Shown: positions 32,126 to 44,381 of the stretch, in pieces
Position numbering within the stretch: the stretch's first letter is position 1
How the letters are laid out: each line of letters opens with the position of its first letter
Source: Epiperipatus broadwayi
Taxonomy: Eukaryota > Onychophora > Udeonychophora > Euonychophora > Peripatidae
DNA: 64,000 bases
Direction of reading: 5' to 3'
Assembly (NCBI GenBank): GCA_028023455.1
Contig: JAQFVV010000181.1
Span: 1,864,001-1,928,000 of the forward strand
The notes under the pieces: model-generated
The model's database searches: none
What the model was told of the DNA's origin: nothing
The model's input: only the letters and a program-made list of their open reading frames with translations
Program-made: the position numbers and the translations under genes

Positions 32126-34080
32126 GCGTTCCATTAGAAATATGAAATGTTTTCTAGAAAATAAACTTACAGATGAAGATTTCTCAAAAATTTGTCAAGC
32201 AGTGAAAACATCATATTGTAAATTACATGGAAGGATAAAAAAATGTCAGAAGAAGCTTGGAAATTTACATGGGAAAGTCAAAAGTCATATTGCAACTAGT
32301 CTATCAGTTTCGTCAGTAAAAAATCTTAATTCTAAACACCTTACTAATGCTGAATTATCTGTTCTTGGAAAGGTTTGAACTTCTCCATTACACCATGTGG
32401 TGTCCCATTATTGGATATAATGGCAACCACTGAGGGAGTTACCCAAAAAGTGCCTCTAGAAGAAGCAGCAGTTATGCTGGAGAATTAAAAGGACACTTGA
32501 GAGACATCAAGTGCAAAAGCAGATATCAAACATTTCATTTGATGGGAGGAAAGCTATTAAATCTCTTAAACAAGACACATCTATTATCATTCCTCCTGCT
32601 GACAAAGGTAGCACTACAGTTTTAATGAATAAAACTGATTACAAAAACAAAATACAGGACTTTGCATAGTAAGCCAGTACAAAAAAGTAGCAAAAAAACC
32701 AATGATCCATTAAGGCCTATTGTCAGTTCTAGAAATTCGCCATGTCAAAATATGTCATGATTTCTTTTCGAAACTCTTCGTCCGCTGGCCTACAGGACAC
32801 AATCTTTGACTGTGGATTCTAAGAACTTTATAGAATTAGTGAGGGACATGAAATTGGAAAGAACTGATATATCGGTAAGCTCTGACATGGAAAGTCTATT
32901 TACAAATATACCATGGGCTGAGGCATTGTCTATTGTAAAGAAACAGTTATATGGTGATAATAATCTACAAACTAGAACAATTCTAACTATTGATAGTATA
33001 AGGAATTATTAATATTCTGCTAACAATTTGCTTTCAATATAACCCAGAATTCTTCCAACAAAAGCAAGGGATGGTGATGGGATCACCAGTCATGTTTGCT
33101 AAGCAACATTTACATGGAAGAACTTGAAATCACAGGCATAAATACACTCCAGGTCCAACTTGGGTGTGGCTTCGCTATATTGATGATACATTTGTGGTAT
33201 GGTCATGTGATGAGGTGCAATTACTCTCATTCTGGATGCATATCAACAACATATCTCCTTCAATTAAATTCACAATGTAATCAGAATGAGAACAAGAATT
33301 GGCAGTCTTAGGTGTTTTTGTGACAAGATTCACTCAGGGCAAAGTAAAAACAACAGTGTATAGAAAACCAACATACACTGGCAAGTACTTGGCATATATA
33401 TGCAATCATACCAGAAGCACTAAACAGAATTATATAATCACTATGGAAGAGAGCAAAGAAAGCTTGTTCAGAAAGCAGTGATTTGAAAAATGGATAGATT
33501 CACATAGAACAAACTTTTATGAAAAATGGTTATCCATCACCAGTCATCAAGAAAACCTTTAATAGTCAACAAAAAGAGACACCAAAAGAAAAAACAATTA
33601 TTGGTACTGTACAGTATCCATACACACCAGGAATGTCAGATTAATTAAAGAAAATCTGCAGTCGATATAACATTAGAACAGCTTTCCAAAGCTATACCAC
33701 ACTTCAACAAATTCTTACTTCTACCAAGCCTAAACTGGAAATGCTGAAGAACAAAAACTGCATATATGAAATACCATGCGAAGAATGGTGGACCTGTCCC
33801 CTGTTGAACAGTGAGTGAAAGAACACAAACTAATGATGAAAAGAGAAAAAACAGATGTGTCTACAGTAGCAGACTATGTATATGCTAATGACCATATGTT
33901 TAATTGGGAAAATACAAAAAAAATGGATAGAGGAAAAAGCATAAAGACAAAAATTCAAGGACGCTGCTCATATGACAGTGGCAAATAAGTCTATAAGTCA
34001 ACCCAGTGTGGCAATGCACAATGTATGGAAGCCTCTAATTAACCATGCTCTTAGAAAAAATTATAATAAAAAAAGCCTCT
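31595..34080 (+). pseudogene. PLE copy P5, almost full length
   Basis: The N-terminal part includes an 84-codon open stretch (32124-32378) with ISSVK-like and NSKHLTNAELSVLGKV. RT landmarks follow in several frames: PADKGSTTVLMN (about 32600), SSDMESLFTNIPW (about 32880), a degraded QG..MGSP block near 33060-33090, and YIDD (33176-33187) with TFVVW. The connector has KVKTTVYRKPTYTGKYLAYI (33340-33400) and a region like NRQQKE..KTIIGTVQYP. The endonuclease part is degraded (EIPCE, then a lesion), but DVSTVADYVYANDHMFNWEN (33850-33910) is recognisable. Stops and frameshifts are numerous. Confidence 0.85.
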
Positions 34081-34199
34081 AATTAACTTTGCTCTTGGAA
34101 AGAAAAAAAACTTAAGGACTTAGAAGAATGAAAGCAAATACATAAATATCTCCTTTGTTCCTACATTTTCTTACATTTGCTTCAAGAATCATATGTATA

Positions 34200-34985
34200 G
34201 TGAAAGGAGCATTTTTTTTTAATATTAAGTAACTTCTGTCAAAAAGCATTCCAACTAAGTTTATTTTTATGATTAATTTAATTCATTAAACTACTATTTG
34301 TACAAATATTCTGATCAAGAAAATTTGTAGACATTAACTTCCAATTCAGAATAATCAATCTTTATTTCATACTTCTCAAAAAAATTCATTGATTATAATT
34401 TTAGTCTTCTTAGCATTTGTCTTCAATCCCACTTTTTTACTTACACTTAACAATTCTTGCAACATTTCCTGAAGCATTGAAGCATTGTTTGTTAAAACAA
34501 CTATATCAACAGCAAAATCAAATGATTAAAATAAGTCCTATATTTATAATCTCCTACTTTTCCCACTTTAATACACAAAATATTTGTAAACTGAATAAAA
34601 AGTTTTGAATAAAATGAATCACATTTTCATACACCTTTACCAATATTAATCTTCTGGGTCACTATGCTATCTAATTATTCCTATTGCATTTGGTAAATAT
34701 TCTTTAGAATATAACAGTATATTAGATCCGTAGCTTGGTGATCCAAAACTGTAACCACTGTGAAAATGCTTAAAAAATCAAGTGCCTTTTCATAATTTCC
34801 AAATCCAAAGTATAAGAGCAACTCATGCTCACTAGTTGTTTCTATAACTTCTCTCAATTTGGATATGATTCATTGTGGCAAAATCACTTTAACATCAAGA
34901 CTGTTCTTTTGATTGGTTTGAATCTAAAGTTTACTGACAAGTTGTAATTATCTTAATAAAAATTGCATAGAATTGATAGAAGATA
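34200..34985 (-). pseudogene. Old RTE reverse-transcriptase remnant
   Basis: The minus strand aligns by eye to the RT half of the RTE at 27270-28060: the same order of blocks with many substitutions and small indels. Examples are the complement of NINKNKAIDHQ-type coding near 34735-34760 and the plus-strand block GCAACATTTCCTGAAGCATT near 34460. It is far more decayed than the 26.8-kb copy. It abuts the 5' LTR at 34993. Confidence 0.7.
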
Positions 34986-34992
34986 TACATAT

Positions 34993-36382
34993 TATAGCGA
35001 TTATATTGGCTATACTGTACATTATTGTATTTTCAAAAATATGTGAGATATTCATTCATTTCATTTCCCCTTTCATAAAAAATAAAATATTTTGAATTTA
35101 TTATGGGGATGACTCCAAAAGATTTGTAAAATGCAGTTAAAATGTTGATATGTACATCAACTGAAAAAATATTGTAATGAGATACTTTTTCTTTCCTCAT
35201 TCTCTTGCCCAATCTTCTTTGAAATAGAAAAAGGAAAGCAAAAATGAATCAGCTGTTAAAAAATCATTTTATACATAAGAAGTGGAAATTATTGTCTTTC
35301 TAATATTATTCACTTAAAGTGATTACAAATTTGTTGAATTAAGGTTTATAAGGAAAATGAAGTATTGAGCTAAAGTAAATAATTCACTGTTTCCAACTCT
35401 AGTGCAGTTGTTTAATCTACATTCCTTTTCAATTCATTCTAAAACTACTATTCGTGAATGAAACTTCGTAAACGGATAGTAAGAAAATAAGAATATGAGC
35501 GTCATATATAATTATTTTTAAGCTTTTCATGTAATGGTATTGAAAAGAAAAAGAAATACTGAAGAGAAGAAAAGTTCTACAGATAGCAGTCAGACATTTT
35601 TTTAAAATTGTTCATGTTTTAATATTGTTTTAATAATCAAGATAAATTAAGAAAGAATATTTATGAACTCTTAAACAAAGATTAAAGAATGAAAACTACT
35701 TTCAAACTTATTAAAAAATGATATTATTTTCTTATGCATAGAAGAATGATAGAAATATAATACTGGAGCTGGAATTCTTTGGTATATAAACTATATCATA
35801 TTCTACAATAATAAAGTATTTAAAACTATTCCCAGAAAATCTATCTAGAAATAAATAAAGATAATTCTTTTGTGTACGAAAAGTTATAACATGAAATTGA
35901 AAAAAAAAAAGCATTCGAACTTTTATTGCAGTCTTTGAAGTGAAAAGTACTCAAGAAAGGAAATACCCAGAGAAGATTCTAACGACTTATTATTTCACTT
36001 ATTAATTGATTTATTATTTCATTTCTCTCATTAATAAAATTATTTCTTCATTCCCAAACTTATTTATTATTATTTCATATATTCACTGCAACAATAATGG
36101 AATAAAAATATTATTTCATGAAAAACACAAAATAATTGTATTGTTAGCATACCCCTATATTACTTTTAGCTTATATATAATATTTGCTAATAAAATAAAG
36201 CAATAAATACTATACACAATACCTGTAGAATAAATACCCATAGCTCAGAATATGCTCTCCTGTTTTATGACTTACAGTGTACAGTTGACAAGTAAATGAA
36301 TATTTCTGGAAGGTATAAGTTCTAGCTTATTTTGCTTGTATATTTTACTGCTCTGCCATTAAGAACAGAGTTAACTATTACA
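34993..36382 (+). repeat. 5' LTR (~1390 bp)
   Basis: It matches 38648-41787 over its whole length once the Tigger-like insertion there is removed. The start TATAGC corresponds to TGTAGC in the 3' copy. The end is AACTATTACA, against ACCATTACA in the 3' copy. ATAT lies on the outer side of both LTRs (34989-34992, 41788-41791), compatible with a 4-bp duplication but weak in such AT-rich DNA. The short open frames at 35732-36206 are LTR sequence. Confidence 0.85.
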
Positions 36383-36655
36383 TAATTAGCGCACAATGTG
36401 GTCGCATCAAATTATTCTGTTCTATTGTTAGTAACCGATAATGTCTGTGCATGGATAATGCTGATAACTTAGTGGCATCAAGCATTCTGTTCTATTATTA
36501 ATGAATGATAGTGTCTTTACATAAAATTAGCATCAGCAATGTTGAAAGCCCTGAATGATTTATTTCAAAAAAAGAAGAATGAATTGAAAACAGTTAAAGA
36601 ATTAAATTGCGACTAATGATAAAAAGGTTAAAGAAAACCTGAACAAATAAGTATG

Positions 36656-38270
36656 GAGTTACTGGATACTGAAGAAGGACAACCAATGGCAGCTGAGATC
36701 ATGATAGAAGAAGATAGCTTGGATGTGCAAGTGCCTGAAGAGCAAAAACCAGAAGCAACCATACTCACATTGGAATGAAATGAAAGAGTATAATGATAGA
36801 AGAGATAAACAAATGAAAGTAAATCAAAAAGGATAATGATAGAAGAGACAAACGAGAGAACAAATTAAAGAAGAAAATGATGAAATGTTGGAAGCAATAA
36901 GTAATAAAATGGATAGAATTCAAGAAGAAATAAGTTTATGTTCAAATCAATGAAGAAATGAAAGGAAAATTGCTGAGAATAGTAAATAGTATAATTCACT
37001 GTGAAAGAAGAGATGATAAAGCAAGTAGATGAATGCATCTAGGAAAAGATGGAGTTCATAAAGAAAATATCTGAAGGTATTCAGAATATGGTCCATGAAA
37101 TCATTAGAACCTACCAAGATAATGTGCAAGAAACAATATTAAGCTTGGAAGAAAGACTAAAGAGGTTGGAAGTGAAAGATGAAAAAAAGATAAAGACACT
37201 TCCAAAGGAGGATTCTTCATTTAAAAAAATGGTTATCACTGTAAATAACCTCAAAGCAGATTATTTAGCAGATTGAAAGAGACTGTGCAACAATACAAAG
37301 AAGAAAATCAAGTAACACTCTGGACAAAATGGTTTCAGAAAACAATGATGCAGTAATTGGGAAGGCAGCATGGATTTGGTGAAAATATGAAAAGCATCAA
37401 CCAATTTTTGAAAATTGAAACATTTAGAGGTGATGCAGGAGAGATGTCAACAGAGCTATTTTAAGCTGACTCCGCTAATTAAAAAAAAACAAGTAGCCAT
37501 TGCATATAACAATCTAAGTGGACCGGCTGCAGAATGGTAGAATTCACTAATAAGCAAACTGACTACTTATCCAGAATACAAGAAACAAATTTTAAGCAAC
37601 TTTCAGTCAGAAGACAGGAAGCAATAAAGTACCAGATCATGCAAGATAAGTTTCAGATGAAAGGGCATGAAATCTACACACAATTCTTTAGAAGACAGGT
37701 TGCCAAATTATGAACATTATCTGCATGTGGGATAATTGAAAGTCAAATAATCAGGATAATAAAGCACAATTTACCTTTCAGGATTGAGCAAATGGTTATT
37801 AGTACTAACAGAAATATTACTGAAGAGAGTGAAGATTTCTTGAATGCTGTAGATAAGAGTAACCACAACGAGAATGAAGAAAACAAACTTCCTACAGTAA
37901 CACAACCACCATTTAAGGTGATCCATCCATTTGTAACATGAAGATTGATTATAATCCAAGATACAAACCTTGTAGAAATCAGACAAAACAAAAAAAATTA
38001 TGAAAATAGTGGAAGAGCTGAAGTGAGACCGTGCTCAAGGAGTCAGTTTGAGACATGCAAAAATGTTCCTAAAAAACAATCACCATCTTTATCTCCCATT
38101 CAAGGTGCAAAAAAGACAACTACCAAAAAGAATACACCCATAGAAGGAGGCAAACCCAAACATGTAAAAATGTTCCTAAAAACCAATCACCATCTTTATC
38201 TCCCATTCAAGGTGCAAGAGAGACAACTACCAAAAAGAATACACCCATAGAAGGAGGCAAACCCAAACAG
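36656..38270 (+). pseudogene. Broken gag-like ORF with coiled coil
   Basis: An open piece at 37049-37276 encodes a heptad-rich segment (GIQNMVHEIIRTYQDN, then ILSLEERLKRLE). Around 37490-37700, out-of-frame pieces contain KKKQVAIAYNNLSGPAAEW and KLTTYPEYKKQIL, resembling the retrotransposon gag core (a short helix, then an ..A..W motif). The 101-codon frame at 37945-38250 is basic and Pro/Lys-rich. No CCHC knuckle is seen. Several stops and frameshifts interrupt it. Confidence 0.55.
38054..38270 (+). repeat. 107-bp tandem duplication in gag-like tail
   Basis: AATGTTCCTAAAAA(A/C)CAATC through GGAGGCAAACCCAAACA is repeated at a spacing of 107 bp (TGTTCCT at 38064 and 38171) with few differences. 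Because 107 is not a multiple of 3, the second unit is read in another frame. Confidence 0.9.
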
Positions 38271-40132
38271 AAAAGAGGAGAAATTTTACATCAGTCAAAT
38301 GCAACTAATAAGATTCAAGGTAAGGAAAAAATTGAAGCGAAGTACAATAGGTTACCAATCCCATTCCCACTTAGAGCTTATTTTGGAATATGTGAAAGCT
38401 GATATTAAAAAAAATTCAAGGCTGGCTTGCTCCCTGATGACTCAAGTTTCATTCAAGAATTAATGATTTTAAAGAAAAAAAAGTTTTTTTTAAAACAAAG
38501 ATATCTTTTATTTTAAAAATTATTTAATAAGAATGTAAAGAAATATCTTTCATAATAATTATTATTAATTGGTATTGTGATTGGAGAAGAGAAATGGGAT
38601 GTTTCATAATCCCAATCTCTCTTCTTGAAGAGATTGGAGAGGGGATATGTAGCAATTATATTGGGTATGCCAATGTTATATTGATGTATTTTCAAAAATA
38701 TAATGTGAGCTATTCATTGATTTAATTCTCCCTTTCATAAAAAATAAAATATGTTGAATTTATTATGGAGATGACTCCAAAGGATTTATAAAATGCAGTC
38801 AAAGTATTAATATCTAAATCAACTGAAAAAATATTGTATTGAGATAGCTTTTTTCTTCTCAGCCACTCTTCTTCAAAGAAGGAAAAGAAAAGCAAAAATG
38901 AATTAGCTGTTAAATAATCCTTTTATACATAAGAAGTGGAAATTGTTTTTCATTATTCACTTAAAGTGATATTAAGATTTGCTGTATTAAAATTTATACA
39001 AAGAATGAAGTACTGAGCTAAAGTAAATAATTCATTGTTTCGAACCCTAGTGCAATTGTTTAATCTACATTCCTTTTCAATTCATTTTAAAACTACTATT
39101 AGTGAATAACAGATAATTAAAGAAGAATAAGGATATGAATTCCTTATATAATTACTTTTAAGCTTTTCATTTAATGATATTGAAAAGAAAAAAATATTGA
39201 AGAGAAGAAAAGTTCTCGGATAGCGATACGACATTTTTTGAAGCCAGAATTATTCATGCTTTAACATTATTTTGTTATTTATGGATATTAAAGATAAATT
39301 AAGAAAGAATATTTAGGAACTCTTAAATAAAGATTGAAGAATGAAAACTAGATTCAAACTTGCTAAAAAATATTATTTTCTTATACGTAGAAAAATGATA
39401 GAAATATAATATTGGAGCTGAAATTCTTTGGTATATAAACTATATCATATTCTACAATAATAAAGTATTTAAAACTATTCCCAGAACAGCTATCTAGAAA
39501 TAAAGATAATTCTTTTGTGTACGAAAAGTTATAACATGAAACTGAAAAAAAAAAAACATTTGAACTTTTATTGCAGTTTTTGAAGCGAAAAGTACTCAAG
39601 AAAATTTCCAGAGAAGATTCTAACGACTTATTTCACTTATTAATTGATTTATTATTTTATTTATCTAAATAAAATTATTTCTGCATTTCCAAACTTATTT
39701 ATTATTATTTAATAAATTTGCTACAATAATATTGGAATAAAAATATTTATTATTTCATAAAAAACACAAATTACTTGTATTAAGTTAATACACTTGGGTC
39801 TCGTTTTATGCGGATTTATTTAATGCGATTTTGAAGTTATGCGATTCATATTTCTTCTTAATATCTTTGTATGCGGTTTCTTTTATGCGATAAAAATTAT
39901 TAGATCAGAAGTCGAGCTCCGATAATGCACTATTACATTTAAGTATTATAAATTTCATGCACTCGCGTCATATTTAAAGTAATAGCACATTATCGGAGTT
40001 CGACTTCCATCTAATAATTTCAATATTTTCAGCACTTTATAATAGTACTGTAATAGATTTTATGCAATAAAAGTTCGTAATTCACTTAAAATCAGGATTT
40101 CCCCATTTTATATACACACATTAAATTTTACA

Positions 40133-40420
40133 AGATTATAATGTAAATCTGTTCAAATGTTATAGATGCCTATACTATATATGTTGCTGTTTTTGCATTT
40201 TAAATCACGTTCTATTTTTGCTTTTTAAAAAAAGAGTACGTAATCAATTAATGATTTAGTGTCCGCAAGTAATAAATTTTACAAGACTATAATGTAAATC
40301 TGTTCAAACATTATAGATGAAAAATACTATGTATGTTGTTATTTTTGCATTTTAAATCACATTCTATTTTTGCTTTTTATAAAAAGAGTACGTAATCAAT
40401 TAATCATTTAGTATCCATAA
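40133..40420. repeat. 141-bp tandem duplication inside the Tigger-like element
   Basis: AAATTTTACAAG(A)(T/C)TATAATG through GAGTACGTAATCAATTAAT is repeated with 141-bp spacing and about 10 differences. Confidence 0.85.
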
Positions 40421-40519
40421 ATTTATTTTTAAAAGGTGAGTAACAGCGGTGGGCAGAATTAAATTTGACAATTAAAATCTGATTTTTAATTGTAATTAAC
40501 AATTTAAAAATTACATAAT

Positions 40520-41455
40520 GTGATCTGAAATTATAATTTTCGAAAATCGCATAAAAGCAAAGCAACAATGTAAAATTACTTTAAAATTTGCATTAAAAAA
40601 ATAAGAAAAGAAAATATGACTAATAAAAAATTTCAAATTTGGAAAAAATTGATACAAGACAAACTTTTTTTACTTTTTTTATTAACTACAGTATTTCATT
40701 TTATTCAAAACAATATATTTTTATACGTAATTTACATTTTTTTTATACATATACGGTATTTTAATTATTATCGCCATTTGAGACATCAGATTCATCATGA
40801 TGTGATATGAGGTACTGTAGCTTCTCCTTAAACGAAGTCAAAAGGAAATACAACTAAAACATTTTCCAATCGCTGTTCATCCTTCCCATTTCGCTAAGCG
40901 ATCTAAAATTGAAATTTTTGTTTCCAAAGAAATTCATTTTCTTGGGTGTTTTTTCCTCTCCAAATTTTGCCCAACAGTTTTAGTTTACCCTAATGGAGAA
41001 GAAAAAACATCCAAGAAAATGAATTTCTTTAGAAACAAAAATTTCAATTTTAGATCGCTTAGCGAAATGGGAAGGATCAACAGCAATTGGAAAACGTTTT
41101 AGTTGCATTTCCTCTTGACTTCGTTTAAGGAGAAGTTACAGTACCTCATATCACATCACATCATGACGAATCTGATGTCTCAAATGGCGATAATAATTCA
41201 AATACCGTATATGTATAAAAAAAATATAAATTACACATAACAATATATTGTTTTGAATAAAATGAAATACTGTAGTTAATAAAAAAAAAAAGTAAAAAAA
41301 GTTTGTCTTGTATCAATTTTTTCCAAATTTGAAATTTTTTATTAGTCATATTTTATTTTCTTATTTTTTTTTATGCAAATTTTAAAGTAATTTTACATTG
41401 TTGCTTTGCTTTTATGTGATTTTCGAAAATTATAATAACCTATCCCCCATTTTTC
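40520..41455. repeat. ~930-bp palindrome inside the Tigger-like element
   Basis: The arms about 40520-40955 and 41005-41455 are inverted copies, including AGATCGCTTAGCGAAATGGG and its complement and the block with TTCCAAATTTGAAATTTTTT. The spacer is ~50 bp (TTTTTCCTCTCCAAATTTTG...). The arms differ mainly by short indels in A runs. Confidence 0.85.
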
Positions 41456-41787
41456 AAGGTAAGTTAAGTTTATTTTTGTGCGATTTCTTTTATGCGCATT
41501 TTCTGAGGAACCTATCTACCGCATAAAACAAGACCCAGGTGTATGCTGCTATATTACTTTTAGCTTATATATAATACTTGCTAACAAAATAAAGCAATAA
41601 ATACTACACATGCTACCTGTAGAGTGCTCTGAGAACATGCTCTCCTATGTTACAACTTGGAATGTACGATTGCCAAATAAATGATTATTTCTGGAAAGTA
41701 TGAGTTCTAGCTAAATAATTCTTAACCTCATATTATTTTGCTTGTATATTTTACTGCTCTGCCATTAAGAACAGAGTTACCATTACA

Positions 41788-42382
41788 ATATAAATAACTT
41801 AATTGCATACTGCAAATATAGTTTTATATAATAATATACAGTACATAATTATTGACCCAATAAAACGTTTTCAGTGTTATTTATATCAATGCATCATGCA
41901 CTGTCAGAATCCACGTACAAATGTAAAAAGTATTTACTTATTTTCCAATTCTTATAAGAATTGTGAGCTTGACAAGTGATATTAAAGAAGGCAAATGTCC
42001 AAACATATTTAGATGTAAATAAAGTTCCATTCACTATCGTGAATAGTTTCCCAAAATAGAGTTAATTGCTTATTTAACATATTAAATAAAGCTTTGACAA
42101 CATTTAAATATGATTGAAAATTCATCTTATTTAATATCATTTATCAGATTAATGATTCTTATTCAAACTAAAAAGTATATGTGGATTCATTTTTGTATCT
42201 GAAAGATGAAATATGATAGAGGACAGTGTGTTGATATAAAACCCACAAGGGAAATGTATTGTACCTATGATTGCATATGATTACAAATGCTATTATCAAT
42301 TAATATTTATTATATATGTATCTCACAAATCATTGGTATAATTTAATAAACTTATTAATAAGAATACTAAATCTTTCTATAT
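41788..42382. other. AT-rich intergenic, nothing recognised
   Basis: No feature could be supported. Confidence 0.5.
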
Positions 42383-44381
42383 TATAACGACCCAAAACGA
42401 AGTGAAGATCGAATCTACGTATCTGCAACTACCAGGGCACCATCTAGGCATTTAAACCTAGAAAAATTTATAGAGTAGGCAGATACGCGCTGTTAAGATT
42501 CCACTTTATTTAAATATTCAGATCGTTAGCCCAAGTCACTAGCTCAGTGGAGACGCAGAGATAAAAATCTATACCTTAATTTATATCTTAAATATAAATA
42601 AATAAAAGGCACTGCCAGAAATTAACACATAAAAATATTTATTTACGCACATATAAAATCATTCTAATTTGAAGAATAAGTTTAACATTTTAGATTTTTA
42701 TATTAACTTTTAATTTTACATTTAACTAAGTTTCAATGAGTTTAATATTTTATTTAGCTAGTCGACAATGAATAGACTACATAGATCTGCATTTGAAAAG
42801 AAAATATTCTTCCCTGATTTAACCTTAGGCAACAAATTTCGCAATCAAACCAGCGCCAATCCATCTGATACATTTATGTATTCAATGTAGCATGAAAATA
42901 CGACAACACAAAATACTGTACTGTCCGGAATGTACATCTGATCAGTAAGTAGAATTAGAGAAGACATTGTCTCTCCACCAACAGGAATGTTACATCTGTT
43001 GGCAAGTAGAACAATAAACATAAAACTTTATAGGAATGGACTGCGGTCCTTTGCCATCTTACAAACCCATCCATAGGCAAACAGAAGGTGTGTGGCGTAT
43101 ATATATAATCCTGCCCGTAGCGGATCTCATACTACATCTACAATTACACAAATATATCCAATCCATTGAACCAATTCAACTACGAAATGAATAACCTAAG
43201 ATTACCCTCCCTTAATATAACTTTTATAAAACTATATAGCCATTCATGCCCGACTTAAATTTAACATTTAAATACGTTCGCACAATTATTTTTATACAAT
43301 TTGTTTTATAATGTCGAGTATAGATCGGCTGCACAGATTCCAAGCTCAAAACATTCCAAATTAAACACAAATTAAACAGGAGACCCTTTGGTGTTCATCA
43401 TAAGACACTGCACTGACATTGTTGACATATGTTCTAATCGACTGTGGAAACTACAACATAATCAACCGCTAACGAATCTATGCAACGTCTATACCCAACT
43501 TAAATGTAATGCATTTAATAATTTCTACAATAAATATTATTACAAATAAAAATAATAAAATGGAAATGATTTTAGCAAAACTTAACTATATAAATTTAAA
43601 CAATCAATTATTAATTTGAAAATCAAATAAGAGTTCATTTTAAAATTTAAATTAGCTGAATCTTTAAAAAAAAACAATAACGAAAGTTCTTAATTACTTT
43701 TTTTTTGTTGTTGTTAATTTGTAAAGTTCATAGCTCACGGTAGAAGAGTCCAGGTTTCTGCTTTTAATTCCCGCGATGCCTCCATTGGAAGATAATGTTC
43801 TGGAAATGGCAATAGCTGGTTCAAGGTATCACAGTCTTTTCATTTTTTTTTTTTAAATAAAGTGTGGTATGTGCGTCCTACCACATCTCTCAAACACAAA
43901 AGCTGGAACTGGAACTGTCAGAAAAAACTGTATTTCCCTTTTTATATTATCCACACGGATTCAATCAACAAAACGTCACTAATCCATCACTTTCGTTAGG
44001 GTCCGAGCCAAGGCTTAGTGCTTCCATTGGTCAAGCTAATTTCTCTTTATTTTCTTATCTATCTTTCATCAGATCATTTTAATTATACAAGAGCCCAAGG
44101 CTAGCTTGCTTTTCAAACAATCATTTCCATTTACAGATTACAAGAATTAATTAATACCTGTTTTTATTTTTAAATCTTGTACTTTTTTTTTATAAAAAAG
44201 TACGTTCAAATACTTATTTATTTGTTTTTTAAAAAAAAATATTTTTAAAGTTTGGCATCTGTGCGAATGTATATACGTTTAACAAACATTTTAATTTTAG
44301 CGTTTAGTTTTTTACTTTTATTTGCGAACTTTTAAGTTTTTATTTTAAATTAATGTAACGACATATTTATATATCGTTACA
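42383..44381 (+). repeat. Possible solo LTR (~2.0 kb)
   Basis: It starts TATAACGACCC and ends TATATCGTTACA, giving mirrored TRTAACGA/TCGTTACA termini. ATAT is on both flanks. The stretch is noticeably less AT-rich than its neighbours, with normal-looking CpG-containing sequence at 42390-43500. No interior or partner LTR was found. The 72-codon frame at 43864-44082 has no domain that I recognise. It could instead be unique host sequence. Confidence 0.3.

Larger units (their letters stand above)
36383..38647 (+). mobile_element. Interior of an LTR retrotransposon with gag-like region only
   Basis: About 2.26 kb lies between the LTRs. A ~75-bp leader duplication is at about 36400-36530 (CATCAA...ATTCTGTTCTATT twice). 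Coiled-coil coding follows (36650-37280), then gag-like coding to about 38250. A polypurine tract GGAGAGGGGA precedes the 3' LTR at about 38634-38643. No protease, RT, RNase H or integrase is visible, so the element lacks pol and would need help in trans. Stops show it is dead. I could not identify a primer-binding site with confidence. Confidence 0.75.
39791..41541. mobile_element. Non-autonomous Tigger/pogo-like element (1.75 kb)
   Basis: The terminal repeats CACTTGGGTCTCGTTTTATG (left) and the complement of CATAAAACAAGACCCAGGTG (right) resemble Tigger ends. TA flanks both sides (39789-39790, 41542-41543). Inside are a smaller inverted repeat with GAAGTCGAGCTCCGATAATG (39898-40018), a 141-bp tandem duplication (40133 on), and a ~930-bp palindrome centred at about 40985. 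There is no transposase coding: the frames at 40616-40810 and 41161-41349 are mirror images of one palindrome arm. Confidence 0.85.
38648..41787 (+). repeat. 3' LTR, interrupted by a Tigger-like element
   Basis: It begins TGTAGCAATTATATTGG after a polypurine tract and ends CCATTACA. Subtracting the 1751-bp insertion plus one TA leaves 1387 bp, in line with the 1390-bp 5' LTR. The sequence after the insertion (ATATTACTTTTAGCTTATAT at 41552 on) resumes exactly where the 5' LTR has it at 36158. Confidence 0.88.

Noticed and set aside
36400-36530. CRISPR-like short repeats
   Set aside because: Only two imperfect copies without regular spacers; it is a leader duplication in an LTR element of a eukaryotic genome.
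43864-44082. 72-codon ORF with balanced composition
   Set aside because: No domain, no splice context I can support, and it sits in a block that may be a solo LTR.
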